Positions 1 to 5,741 of a DNA stretch of 9,188 nucleotides are shown one piece after another. The position numbers and the translations under genes were made by a program. The notes beneath the pieces are model-generated. The model worked only from the letters and a program-made list of their open reading frames with translations, searched no databases and was not told the origin of the DNA. The stretch's first letter is position 1. Each line of letters begins with the position of its first letter. Source of the DNA: an uncultured Pelagibacteraceae bacterium (lineage in GTDB: Bacteria; Pseudomonadota; Alphaproteobacteria; Pelagibacterales; Pelagibacteraceae); NCBI GenBank assembly GCA_902549785.1, contig CACCWT010000026.1:1-9188 (forward strand), in the 5' to 3' direction.

Positions 1-609
1 ATAAAAAATCCTCAAGGAAAACATAGTCTGGGTGTTGGAATTTTGAATAAATTAAACTTAATTTTTGAGGGGAGTTTGGGTTACTTTGGAGTTGGTTCTA
101 TAGATGGTCCTACGGTAAGAGTTAATGGAAGAGTTGGATGGTCATGTGCAGAAAATATGATGGCTGGAAAAGTTGTAATAGAAAAAAATGCAGGATCGTG
201 TTTTGGAGCAGCAGTAAGAGGTGGAGATTTAATTTGCAAAGGAAGTGTTGGTGCAAGAACAGGTATTGACCAAAAAGGTGGCACAATAATAATTGGTGGT
301 GATGCTGGCGCTTTTACTGGATTTATGATGCAAAGAGGAAGAATAGTAGTTTTAGGTAATGTGGGTATAAACCTTGGAGACTCTATGTATGATGGAACAA
401 TCTATGTTGGGGGAAAAATTGGATCATATGGAAGTGATGCGATTGAGTCACCTATGACAAAAAGTGATATAGATTGGTTAAAAAGAAAACTTAAAGTAGC
501 TGAAATTGGCGAAGATTTTGATGTTTCTAAGATGACTAAGGTCGTTGCGGGTAAAAAACTTTGGAATTATGACGCTTTAGAACCAACTGAGAAAAAAGGA
601 GCTATATAA
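1..609 (+). CDS. glxC: GlxC/MgsB-type glutamate synthase GXGXG subunit (5' partial)
   Basis: The reading frame is open to the left edge, so the gene begins outside the window; the TTG at 43 is internal. The first visible residues (NPQGKHSLGVG) match the family pattern NPRGxHxxAVG, which normally lies about 30 residues after the start, so about 202 of roughly 230 residues are present. The body is a run of glycine-rich repeats (GSLGYFGVG, GRVGWSCAENMMAG, GDAGAFTGFMMQRG, GNVGINLGDSMYDG) typical of the right-handed beta-helix (GXGXG) domain of glutamate synthase large subunits. In the three-gene GlxBCD/MgsABC form this domain is a separate subunit that links the glutaminase and FMN subunits. The Lys-rich tail after DAIESPMT is family-typical. 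The stop overlaps the glxD start by one base (TAATG), which suggests coupled translation. In a methylamine context it would be MgsB of N-methylglutamate synthase; a role in ordinary glutamate synthesis is the alternative. Confidence 0.9.
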   Translation: MKNPQGKHSLGVGILNKLNLIFEGSLGYFGVGSIDGPTVRVNGRVGWSCAENMMAGKVVIEKNAGSCFGAAVRGGDLICKGSVGARTGIDQKGGTIIIGGDAGAFTGFMMQRGRIVVLGNVGINLGDSMYDGTIYVGGKIGSYGSDAIESPMTKSDIDWLKRKLKVAEIGEDFDVSKMTKVVAGKKLWNYDALEPTEKKGAI

Positions 610-2003
610 TGGCAAAAAAGAAAAATGGAAAAACAAATGGTCATTCTAATGGCAATGGTCAAAGTGAATTTTCAAAAAGAAATAAAAGTTTATTAGGTTA
701 TAATTCAATATTTACTCCAGAGGTAATCGACGACATACATATAAAAGCGCAACTAGGTAGATACAGAATGCGTGGTATGGCGCTAATGAAAAAAATTCCT
801 ACATTTGATGATCTAGTATTTTTACCTGGTACACTTACAAGATTTGTAATCGAGGGTTACAGAGAAAAATGTGAAACTAAAACTGTTATAGGACCAAGAT
901 GTGAAAATCCAGTTGAACTTGATATTCCAGTTTACATTACGGGTATGAGTTTTGGAGCTTTATCTTATGAAGCTAAGACTGCATTAGCTAGAGGTGCTAC
1001 AATGGCAGGAAGTGCAACATGCTCTGGTGAAGGTGGAATGATCCCAGATGAAAGAAGATATTCTGAAAAATGGTATTACCAATGTATACAATCAAGATAT
1101 GGTTTTAATCCACATCATGCGCAACTGGCAGATGGAATAGAAGTATTTATTGGACAAGGTCAAAAAGTTGGAATGGGTGGCCACTTAATGGGTCAAAAAG
1201 TTACTGACCAAGTAGCAGAAATGAGATCATTACCTGCTGGTATTGACCAAAGATCTCCAGCTAGACACCCTGACTGGTTAGGTCCGGATGATTTAGCATT
1301 AAAAGTTCAAGAACTAAGAGAACTAACAAAAAATAAAGTTCCAATTCAATTGAAACTTGGCGCTGCAAAGGTTTATGATGATGTTCGTATGGCAGCAAAA
1401 TGTGATCCTGATTCAATTTATTTAGATGGTATGGAAGGATCAACAGGTGCAGGCCCTCACATAGCTGCAGCTAACACAGGAATTCCAGGGATAGCCGCAA
1501 TTAGAGAAGCAAGAAGAGCAATCGATGATGTTGGCAAAACTGGAAAAGTAACTTTAATATATGCTGGTGGTGTAAGAGATGGCGCTGATATGGCTAAGGC
1601 ATTAGCATTAGGTGCGGATGCAATTGCGATAGGAACTGGAGCAATGATAGCTTTGAATTGTAATAAAGAAATTCCTGAGTCAAATTTTGAAAAAGAAATG
1701 GGTGTTCCAGCAGGTCACTGCTATCACTGTCACACAGGACGTTGTCCAGTTGGTGTTGCAACACAAGATCCTAAACTTAGAAAAAGATTAAATCCTGATG
1801 ATGCAGCTCTAAGAGTTTATAATTACCTACATACAATGACTTTAGAGGCTCAATTATTAGCAAGAGCATGTGGTAAAACTAATATTCATTCATTAGAACC
1901 TGAGGATTTAGCAGCTTTAACAATGGAAGCTTCTGCTTTGGCAAAGGTCCCACTTTCTGGAACAAATCATACAGTTGGAGTCGACGATTTTCATAAAATA
2001 TAA
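609..2003 (+). CDS. glxD: GlxD/MgsC-type FMN-binding glutamate synthase subunit
   Basis: The 464-residue protein is the stand-alone synthase domain of a glutamate synthase-type enzyme: a TIM barrel carrying FMN and an Fe-S cluster that transfers amino nitrogen to a 2-oxo acid acceptor (methylamine nitrogen to give N-methylglutamate in MgsC). Family landmarks are TFDDLVFLPGTLTR (65-78), the SATCSGEGGM loop (135-144), GIDQRSPARHPDW (211-223), GMEGSTGAGP (274-283), the FMN phosphate-binding strand IYAGGVRDGADMAKAL (317-332) and the cysteines C371, C374 and C379 before PVGVATQDP. The start is ATG 609, sharing a base with the glxC stop; AAGGAG at 596-601 sits 7 nt upstream. The first ~28 residues are a Lys/Asn/Gly low-complexity extension before the conserved part (YNSIFTPEVI), like the start of the next gene. 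A cytosolic enzyme is expected. Family assignment is secure; N-methylglutamate synthase versus glutamate synthase is inferred from the gmaS-like gene downstream. Confidence 0.93.
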   Translation: MAKKKNGKTNGHSNGNGQSEFSKRNKSLLGYNSIFTPEVIDDIHIKAQLGRYRMRGMALMKKIPTFDDLVFLPGTLTRFVIEGYREKCETKTVIGPRCENPVELDIPVYITGMSFGALSYEAKTALARGATMAGSATCSGEGGMIPDERRYSEKWYYQCIQSRYGFNPHHAQLADGIEVFIGQGQKVGMGGHLMGQKVTDQVAEMRSLPAGIDQRSPARHPDWLGPDDLALKVQELRELTKNKVPIQLKLGAAKVYDDVRMAAKCDPDSIYLDGMEGSTGAGPHIAAANTGIPGIAAIREARRAIDDVGKTGKVTLIYAGGVRDGADMAKALALGADAIAIGTGAMIALNCNKEIPESNFEKEMGVPAGHCYHCHTGRCPVGVATQDPKLRKRLNPDDAALRVYNYLHTMTLEAQLLARACGKTNIHSLEPEDLAALTMEASALAKVPLSGTNHTVGVDDFHKI

Positions 2004-2005
2004 TT

Positions 2006-2413
2006 ATGGCAAAGAAAAAAAATAAAAAATCGAGTAAAAAAATATCTAAAGGTCAATTAGGTAAGAAAAAAGAGACTGCTAGAGAAAAAATGATAGGTCA
2101 AACAATTGGCTATCGTTATGATGTGAATTTACTTCCAGACTACTCAAGAATTACACCATTCTTAAAAAAATATATTGAAGCAATGGGATGGGATGATTTA
2201 AATTGGTTAGAAGATGTTCATATGGGTTATGAAGAAGATAGACCTGCTGTGTTTGATAGAAATGCAAATGGCTGGGTTACAATTCCAAAAAAAATTAAAC
2301 TTCCAAATAATCAACAAGATAGAGATATGATTGCAAGGGAATTATTAGTAAAATTCCAAATGTCTCCAAATCATCCGTTAGTAGATCTTAAAAAAGCTTA
2401 CAGAAAATTTTAG
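2006..2413 (+). CDS. Unrecognised 135-residue protein with Lys-rich N-terminus
   Basis: I do not recognise this protein. It starts two bases after the glxD stop without a visible Shine-Dalgarno, so translation probably depends on reinitiation after glxD. Residues 1-28 are strongly basic (12 Lys, 1 Arg) and low in complexity. Residues 30-135 look like a compact folded domain rich in aromatic and acidic residues (GYRYDVNLLPDYSRITPF, GWDDLNWLED, GYEEDRPAVFD, NGWVTIPKKIKLP), then a likely amphipathic helix (DRDMIARELLVKF) and the end NHPLVDLKKAYRKF. There is no signal peptide, membrane span, cysteine or obvious metal motif. Tight linkage suggests it belongs to the GlxCD complex or its regulation, as a subunit, chaperone or nucleic-acid/ribosome-binding factor; this is inference only. 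The basic head could also reflect the AT-rich, Lys-favouring genome. The gene looks real: in phase, no rare start, and ordinary amino-acid composition after residue 30. Confidence 0.8.
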   Translation: MAKKKNKKSSKKISKGQLGKKKETAREKMIGQTIGYRYDVNLLPDYSRITPFLKKYIEAMGWDDLNWLEDVHMGYEEDRPAVFDRNANGWVTIPKKIKLPNNQQDRDMIARELLVKFQMSPNHPLVDLKKAYRKF

Positions 2414-2547
2414 AATCACTAAAAATTTATATATACCAGAGGTTGTTCTCTTAAAAATAAATTGCATTTATACTATGTAATTTAAGATTGATCATGTTGT
2501 GCCATTTATTAGTATTTGTCTAATTTGTTTAAACAATTGGAGGTTAA
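2414..2547 (+). promoter_or_regulatory. Leader region of the amt unit with candidate promoter and strong RBS
   Basis: This 134-nt gap is the longest stretch without a coding call and the natural place for the amt promoter. Possible sigma70-like elements are TTGATC (2488-2493) and TAGTAT (2510-2515), 16 nt apart; a lone TATACT (2469-2474) has a TTGTTC (2443-2448) too far upstream (20 nt). Neither is strong, and AT-rich DNA gives many chance matches. No sigma54 (GG-N10-GC type) element is seen, in line with SAR11 lacking NtrB/NtrC. The ribosome site GGAGG (2539-2543) is 4 nt before ATG 2548. No convincing terminator follows the upstream gene; a 4-5 bp hairpin at 2438-2451 is too weak, so readthrough is possible. 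Confidence 0.4.
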
Positions 2548-3948
2548 ATGACTGACGAACTAGGTGCATTGACAACCATATTCACAGAATTTTACTATTG
2601 GATAACAGTAGTACTTATGTTTCTGATCCATGTAGGGTTCTGTATGTATGAAGTTGGAGCTTCCCGATACAAACATCATCAACATACTCTAATGAAAAAC
2701 ACAATGCTGATACCTTTGGTAACAGTTACTTGGTTTTTATTTGGTTGGTGGATTTATTGGGCTTTTCCAACTGGACCAGGTCTTGCACCATCAATAATGA
2801 CTGAGAGTACAGCTCTAATTACGGATGACTCAGCTTTTAGTGCTAAATGGTATTTACCAAATAGTGAACTCATGGCTATTAATTTAGGTGATCACATAAG
2901 CGGAGTATTTTGGGCTGCATTTTTGTTATTCTCTTGGACAGCTGCTTCAATAGTATCAGGTGCTGTAATTGAAAGAATTACAACTTTTGCATTTGGTATT
3001 CTTGCAATTGCAATTGGATCTGTATTTTGGAGTATAGATGCTGCATGGGGATGGCACTTTGACGGATGGATGTTAAAGTTACTTGGATACCATGATGCTT
3101 ATGCGTCTGGAGTAATTCACGCTGTAGCAGGTGGATTTGCGTTAGGTGTTTTAGCAGTTTTGGGACCAAGAATTGGAAAATTTTCATCGAGTGGAGAACC
3201 TAGAAATATCGGACCAAGAAATCCTTGGTTGGTAACTGTTGGATTATTCTTAATTTATACAGGTTTCTGGGGTTTTTACGCGGCCTGTAATATTCCAATT
3301 TATGACTTAGGACCAGAATATGGCATGGAAGGTGTAACTTACTTTACAGCAACTAACATATATGTAACTCCTACAACACTTAGTGGTATTACAATGAATT
3401 TCTTAATGTCACTATCTGGTGGATTGCTAGCAGGATATGTAATATCCAAAGGTGATCCTTTCTGGACTTACTCAAGTGGACTTGCTGGGATTATATGCGC
3501 ATCTGCAGGAAATGACTTATATCACCCAATTCAATCATTGATAATTGGAATGATAGGTGTTGTTATTGCTTACAAATTGCATTACTGGGTTGAACGAAGG
3601 TTCAAGATCGATGATGCTGTTGGTGCAGTAGCTGTACATGGTTATGCTGGATTTGCTGGACTTGTAATATGTGGGTTTGTACTAAATGGATACCCTTCTT
3701 CAGGATATAGCGTAGGTGCAATGTGGGATGGAAGCAACTATGCAGCGATAAATCCTTTAGGAATGTTTATTGGTGCAATAATCATGTTCTTTGTTCTGGG
3801 TATGATACCAGGTTACATAATTGCTAAAGTGTTAAATGGAATGGGCAAACTTAGAATCCCTAGGGAAGTTGAGTTGGCTGGTTTAGACTACCAAATAATG
3901 GAGGAAGCAAAAGAAGATGAAAAAGCTGTTGCTTCTTCGAGTAGTTAA
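2548..3948 (+). CDS. amt: Amt-family ammonium/methylammonium channel, divergent
   Basis: The 466-residue protein has about 11 hydrophobic spans, as expected for Amt/Mep/Rh inner-membrane channels that move NH4+ or CH3NH3+. Residues equivalent to E. coli AmtB features are the first-helix pattern GFCMYEVGASR (30-40), Phe gate F128 (F107) and SGAVIER (137-143), D183 (D160), twin pore histidines H191 and H364 (H168, H318), and the second gate F243 (F215). It departs from the usual GW(F/L)GFNxGS signature: here GFWGFYAAC (239-247), with Tyr for the Asn after the Phe and Cys for the recruitment Ser219. It also has a long segment at about 73-113 between the second and third spans and lacks the HGE-type cytoplasmic tail, ending in an acidic, Ser-rich stretch after GLDYQI. 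Start ATG 2548 follows GGAGG. Placement between glxCD and gmaS fits methylammonium or ammonium supply. Amt membership is certain; the substrate is inferred. Confidence 0.93.
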   Translation: MTDELGALTTIFTEFYYWITVVLMFLIHVGFCMYEVGASRYKHHQHTLMKNTMLIPLVTVTWFLFGWWIYWAFPTGPGLAPSIMTESTALITDDSAFSAKWYLPNSELMAINLGDHISGVFWAAFLLFSWTAASIVSGAVIERITTFAFGILAIAIGSVFWSIDAAWGWHFDGWMLKLLGYHDAYASGVIHAVAGGFALGVLAVLGPRIGKFSSSGEPRNIGPRNPWLVTVGLFLIYTGFWGFYAACNIPIYDLGPEYGMEGVTYFTATNIYVTPTTLSGITMNFLMSLSGGLLAGYVISKGDPFWTYSSGLAGIICASAGNDLYHPIQSLIIGMIGVVIAYKLHYWVERRFKIDDAVGAVAVHGYAGFAGLVICGFVLNGYPSSGYSVGAMWDGSNYAAINPLGMFIGAIIMFFVLGMIPGYIIAKVLNGMGKLRIPREVELAGLDYQIMEEAKEDEKAVASSSS

Positions 3949-3954
3949 AGGAGG
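3949..3954 (+). promoter_or_regulatory. Strong Shine-Dalgarno for the 75-residue membrane protein
   Basis: AGGAGG lies immediately after the amt stop and 5 nt before ATG 3960. It is the only full six-base consensus site at a gene start in this window. It fixes the start of the small downstream gene and argues that this gene is really translated, and at a good level relative to amt. Confidence 0.75.
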
Positions 3955-3959
3955 ATAAT

Positions 3960-4187
3960 ATGGCTACAGTATCAAATTGGATAGATCATCTAAATAAACC
4001 TGCTGAAGAAGTTGCAGGCGCAGTTTATCCAGGAGTTGGATCAGAAGGTATATTAGTTCTTATACTTGCTGTTATTTGGATTGGTTGGACAGTTGTGAGC
4101 GCTAAACAAGAAAGTGATAAACTTTCTGAGCTTGCAAAAAGGAAACCCAGTTCCAATGCATGGAAAAGCAATATGACTGACGGATAA
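3960..4187 (+). CDS. Small single-span membrane protein linked to amt
   Basis: This 75-residue protein is not one I recognise. Residues 1-28 are hydrophilic (ATVSNWIDHLNKPAEEVAG, then a Gly/Pro turn), residues 30-47 form one hydrophobic span (ILVLILAVIWIGWTVVSA), and the tail (48-75) is charged, with lysines beside the membrane (KQESDKLSELAKRK). There is no cleavable signal peptide. The positive-inside rule puts the C-terminus in the cytoplasm. It starts 11 nt after the amt stop behind a perfect AGGAGG, so both are very likely on one message. The size and position suggest a small partner that modulates or stabilises the channel, much as other tiny single-span proteins do for transporters; this is inference. 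It is also followed by a stem-loop that may close the message. Confidence 0.8.
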   Translation: MATVSNWIDHLNKPAEEVAGAVYPGVGSEGILVLILAVIWIGWTVVSAKQESDKLSELAKRKPSSNAWKSNMTDG

Positions 4188-4197
4188 AAATATAATA

Positions 4198-4229
4198 TTG
4201 AGGGCGCATTTTAATAAATGCGCCCTCGA
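4198..4229 (+). terminator. Perfect 12-bp GC-rich stem-loop after the amt unit
   Basis: Arms 4200-4211 and 4216-4227 are exact reverse complements (GAGGGCGCATTT / AAATGCGCCCTC) around a TAAT loop; one wobble and one more A-T pair can extend it to 4198-4229. In such AT-rich DNA this GC-rich perfect stem stands out and cannot be coding coincidence, since it lies between genes. It begins about 10 nt after the small membrane gene and probably terminates the amt message or protects its 3' end. There is no U-run after it on the plus strand (GAATAATC follows); on the minus strand it is followed by an AT-rich, T-rich stretch. It ends 6 nt before the start of the next tiny gene, so it could instead act on that gene's initiation. 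Confidence 0.55.
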
Positions 4230-4235
4230 ATAATC

Positions 4236-4391
4236 ATGGAAGAGCAAAATAAAAATCACATAAATAAAACACCGAGTAAAATGGCAAGATTAGCCTGGCC
4301 AAAAGCAAAGTATGGACTTGTTATAGCTATCTTGATAATTATTTTTGGAAATATTGTTTACTACAAAGATTTCTTTTTATCATTTTTATAA
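4236..4391 (+). CDS. Tiny 51-residue single-span membrane protein, hypothetical
   Basis: An ATG at 4236 opens a 51-codon frame ending in TAA at 4389-4391. The protein has a basic N-terminal part (MEEQNKNHINKTPSKMARLA, WPKAKYG) and one hydrophobic span at about 27-43 (YGLVIAILIIIFGNIVY), ending YKDFFLSFL. Basic residues before the span predict the N-terminus in the cytoplasm. No Shine-Dalgarno is visible, and the stem-loop at 4198-4229 sits just upstream; ATG 4281 (Met16) is a possible shorter start. It fills most of the space between amt's partner gene and gmaS, and its stop is 21 nt before the gmaS start. The membrane-protein pattern and the genome's low tolerance of empty space support it as real, but it is not recognised and could be a chance frame. 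Confidence 0.55.
   Translation: MEEQNKNHINKTPSKMARLAWPKAKYGLVIAILIIIFGNIVYYKDFFLSFL
4354..4383 (+). promoter_or_regulatory. Weak candidate promoter for gmaS
   Basis: TTGTTT (4354-4359) and TATCAT (4378-4383) are 18 nt apart and would place transcription start roughly 20-25 nt before the gmaS GTG. The -10 box matches consensus at five of six positions but the -35 at only three. The element lies in the end of the 51-residue frame. AT-rich sequence makes chance matches common, so this is only a pointer to where a gmaS promoter could be if the upstream stem-loop terminates transcription. Confidence 0.2.
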
Positions 4392-4412
4392 AAAATATGA
4401 TAAAAACTTTAG

Positions 4413-5738
4413 GTGTCAAAAAACTTATATAAAATTGCAAAAGCAAAAAAAATAAAATACTTTCTAATAAGTTTTGTTGATTTGTTTGGAGTTTTAAGAT
4501 CAAAATTAGTACCTACTAGAGCTATAAAAGAGATGCAAACAAATGGTGCTGGGTTTGCAGGTTTTGCTGCTTGGCTTGACATGTCTCCAGCGGATTCTGA
4601 TATGTTTGCAATTCCAGATCCAAATAGTTTAATTCAACTACCTTGGAATAAAGAAGTAGGATGGTTAGCGTCTGACTTATGGATGGATGGCAAACCAGTA
4701 GATGCATCTCCAAGAATAATGCTAAAAAAACAAATAAAATTCCTTCAAAATGAAGGTTTAATTATGAAATCTGGTGTGGAATGTGAGTATTTTTTAATCT
4801 CCTCTGACGGTAGCACAATTGCAGATACAAAAGATACTCAATCTAAACCATGTTACGATCAATCTTCGCTAATGAGAAGATATGAATTAATTAAGGAGAT
4901 ATGCGACTGCATGATAGAAATGGGATGGAACCCTTATCAAAATGACCATGAAGATGCTAATGGTCAGTTTGAAATGAATTGGGATTACTCAGACTGCCTA
5001 ACTACAGCAGATAGGCATACTTTTTTTAAATTTATGGTTAAAACCATTTCTGAAAAACATGGACTTAGAGCAACGTTTATGCCTAAGCCTTTTGAAAATC
5101 TAACTGGTAACGGATGTCATACGCACATTTCTATTTGGGATAAAAGTAAAAATAAATTTTTGGATAAAAATGATAAACTCGGACTTAGTAAACTAGCTTA
5201 CAATTTTTTAGGCGGTATAATTAAAAATGCAGGCGCTTTATCTGCATTTTTTAATCCTACTTTAAATAGTTATAGGAGGATAAATGCACCCCCTACTAAA
5301 TCAGGAGCAACTTGGTCTCCAAGTAGCATCTCTTATACGGGAAACAATAGAACACACATGATAAGAGTTCCTGACCCTGGAAGGTTTGAATTAAGACTTA
5401 TGGATGGATCAGCTAATCCATATTTGGTACAAGCTGGAATTCTAGCAGCAGGTATAAACGGGCTCAGAAAAAAAATAAATCCAGGTAAACCATTATTCTG
5501 CAACATGTACACCGACTATAAAAAATATCCAAATCTAAAAAAACTACCTAATACTTTAGAAGAGTCATTAGAAATATTAAATTTTAATACGGTATTAAAA
5601 AATGCTTTTGGTAAAAATGTTTTGAATAGCTATATAAAATTAAAAAAATCTGAAATTGAAAGTTTCAAACTAAAAGAAAATTTTGACAAACTTAAACCTA
5701 TTACAAAATGGGAAAGATCTAACACCCTAGATTGTTAA
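4413..5738 (+). CDS. gmaS: Gamma-glutamylmethylamide synthetase / type III glutamine synthetase (GmaS/GlnT)
   Basis: This 441-residue member of the glutamine synthetase superfamily closely follows the rhizobial GlnT / methylotroph GmaS pattern: IKYFLISFVDLFGVLRSKLVP (split at 14-34), NGAGFAGFAAWLDMSPAD (44-61), metal-site glutamates in VECEYF (122-127), NDHEDANGQFEMNW (177-190), GNGCHTHIS (232-240), NPTLNSYRRINAP (281-293), NNRTHMIRVP (311-320) and RFELRLMDGSANPY (324-337). The family ligates glutamate with ammonia or methylamine using ATP. Classical type I enzymes carry Asp and Ser in a DGSS loop for the ammonium site; that loop is absent here, as in GmaS-like proteins. The only usable start is GTG 4413, since an in-frame stop lies at 4401; no clear Shine-Dalgarno is seen. 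The PLP lyase gene follows after 3 nt. I favour GmaS because glxCD/mgs-type genes and an Amt are adjacent; GlnT activity is the alternative. Confidence 0.9.
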   Translation: MSKNLYKIAKAKKIKYFLISFVDLFGVLRSKLVPTRAIKEMQTNGAGFAGFAAWLDMSPADSDMFAIPDPNSLIQLPWNKEVGWLASDLWMDGKPVDASPRIMLKKQIKFLQNEGLIMKSGVECEYFLISSDGSTIADTKDTQSKPCYDQSSLMRRYELIKEICDCMIEMGWNPYQNDHEDANGQFEMNWDYSDCLTTADRHTFFKFMVKTISEKHGLRATFMPKPFENLTGNGCHTHISIWDKSKNKFLDKNDKLGLSKLAYNFLGGIIKNAGALSAFFNPTLNSYRRINAPPTKSGATWSPSSISYTGNNRTHMIRVPDPGRFELRLMDGSANPYLVQAGILAAGINGLRKKINPGKPLFCNMYTDYKKYPNLKKLPNTLEESLEILNFNTVLKNAFGKNVLNSYIKLKKSEIESFKLKENFDKLKPITKWERSNTLDC

Positions 5739-5741
5739 AGT

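Noticed and set aside
43..609. TTG at position 43 as start of the first gene
   Set aside because: The same frame is open to position 1 and the residues before the TTG match conserved family sequence, so the gene is cut by the window edge rather than starting here.
2438..2451. Small hairpin after the 135-residue gene as a terminator
   Set aside because: Only 4-5 base pairs with one wobble and no U-run; too weak to claim.
4397..4432. 11-codon upstream frame (ATG 4397 to TAA 4430-4432) overlapping the gmaS GTG start
   Set aside because: Could be a leader peptide, but it has no ribosome site, no regulatory codon run and no attenuator structure; likely chance in AT-rich DNA.
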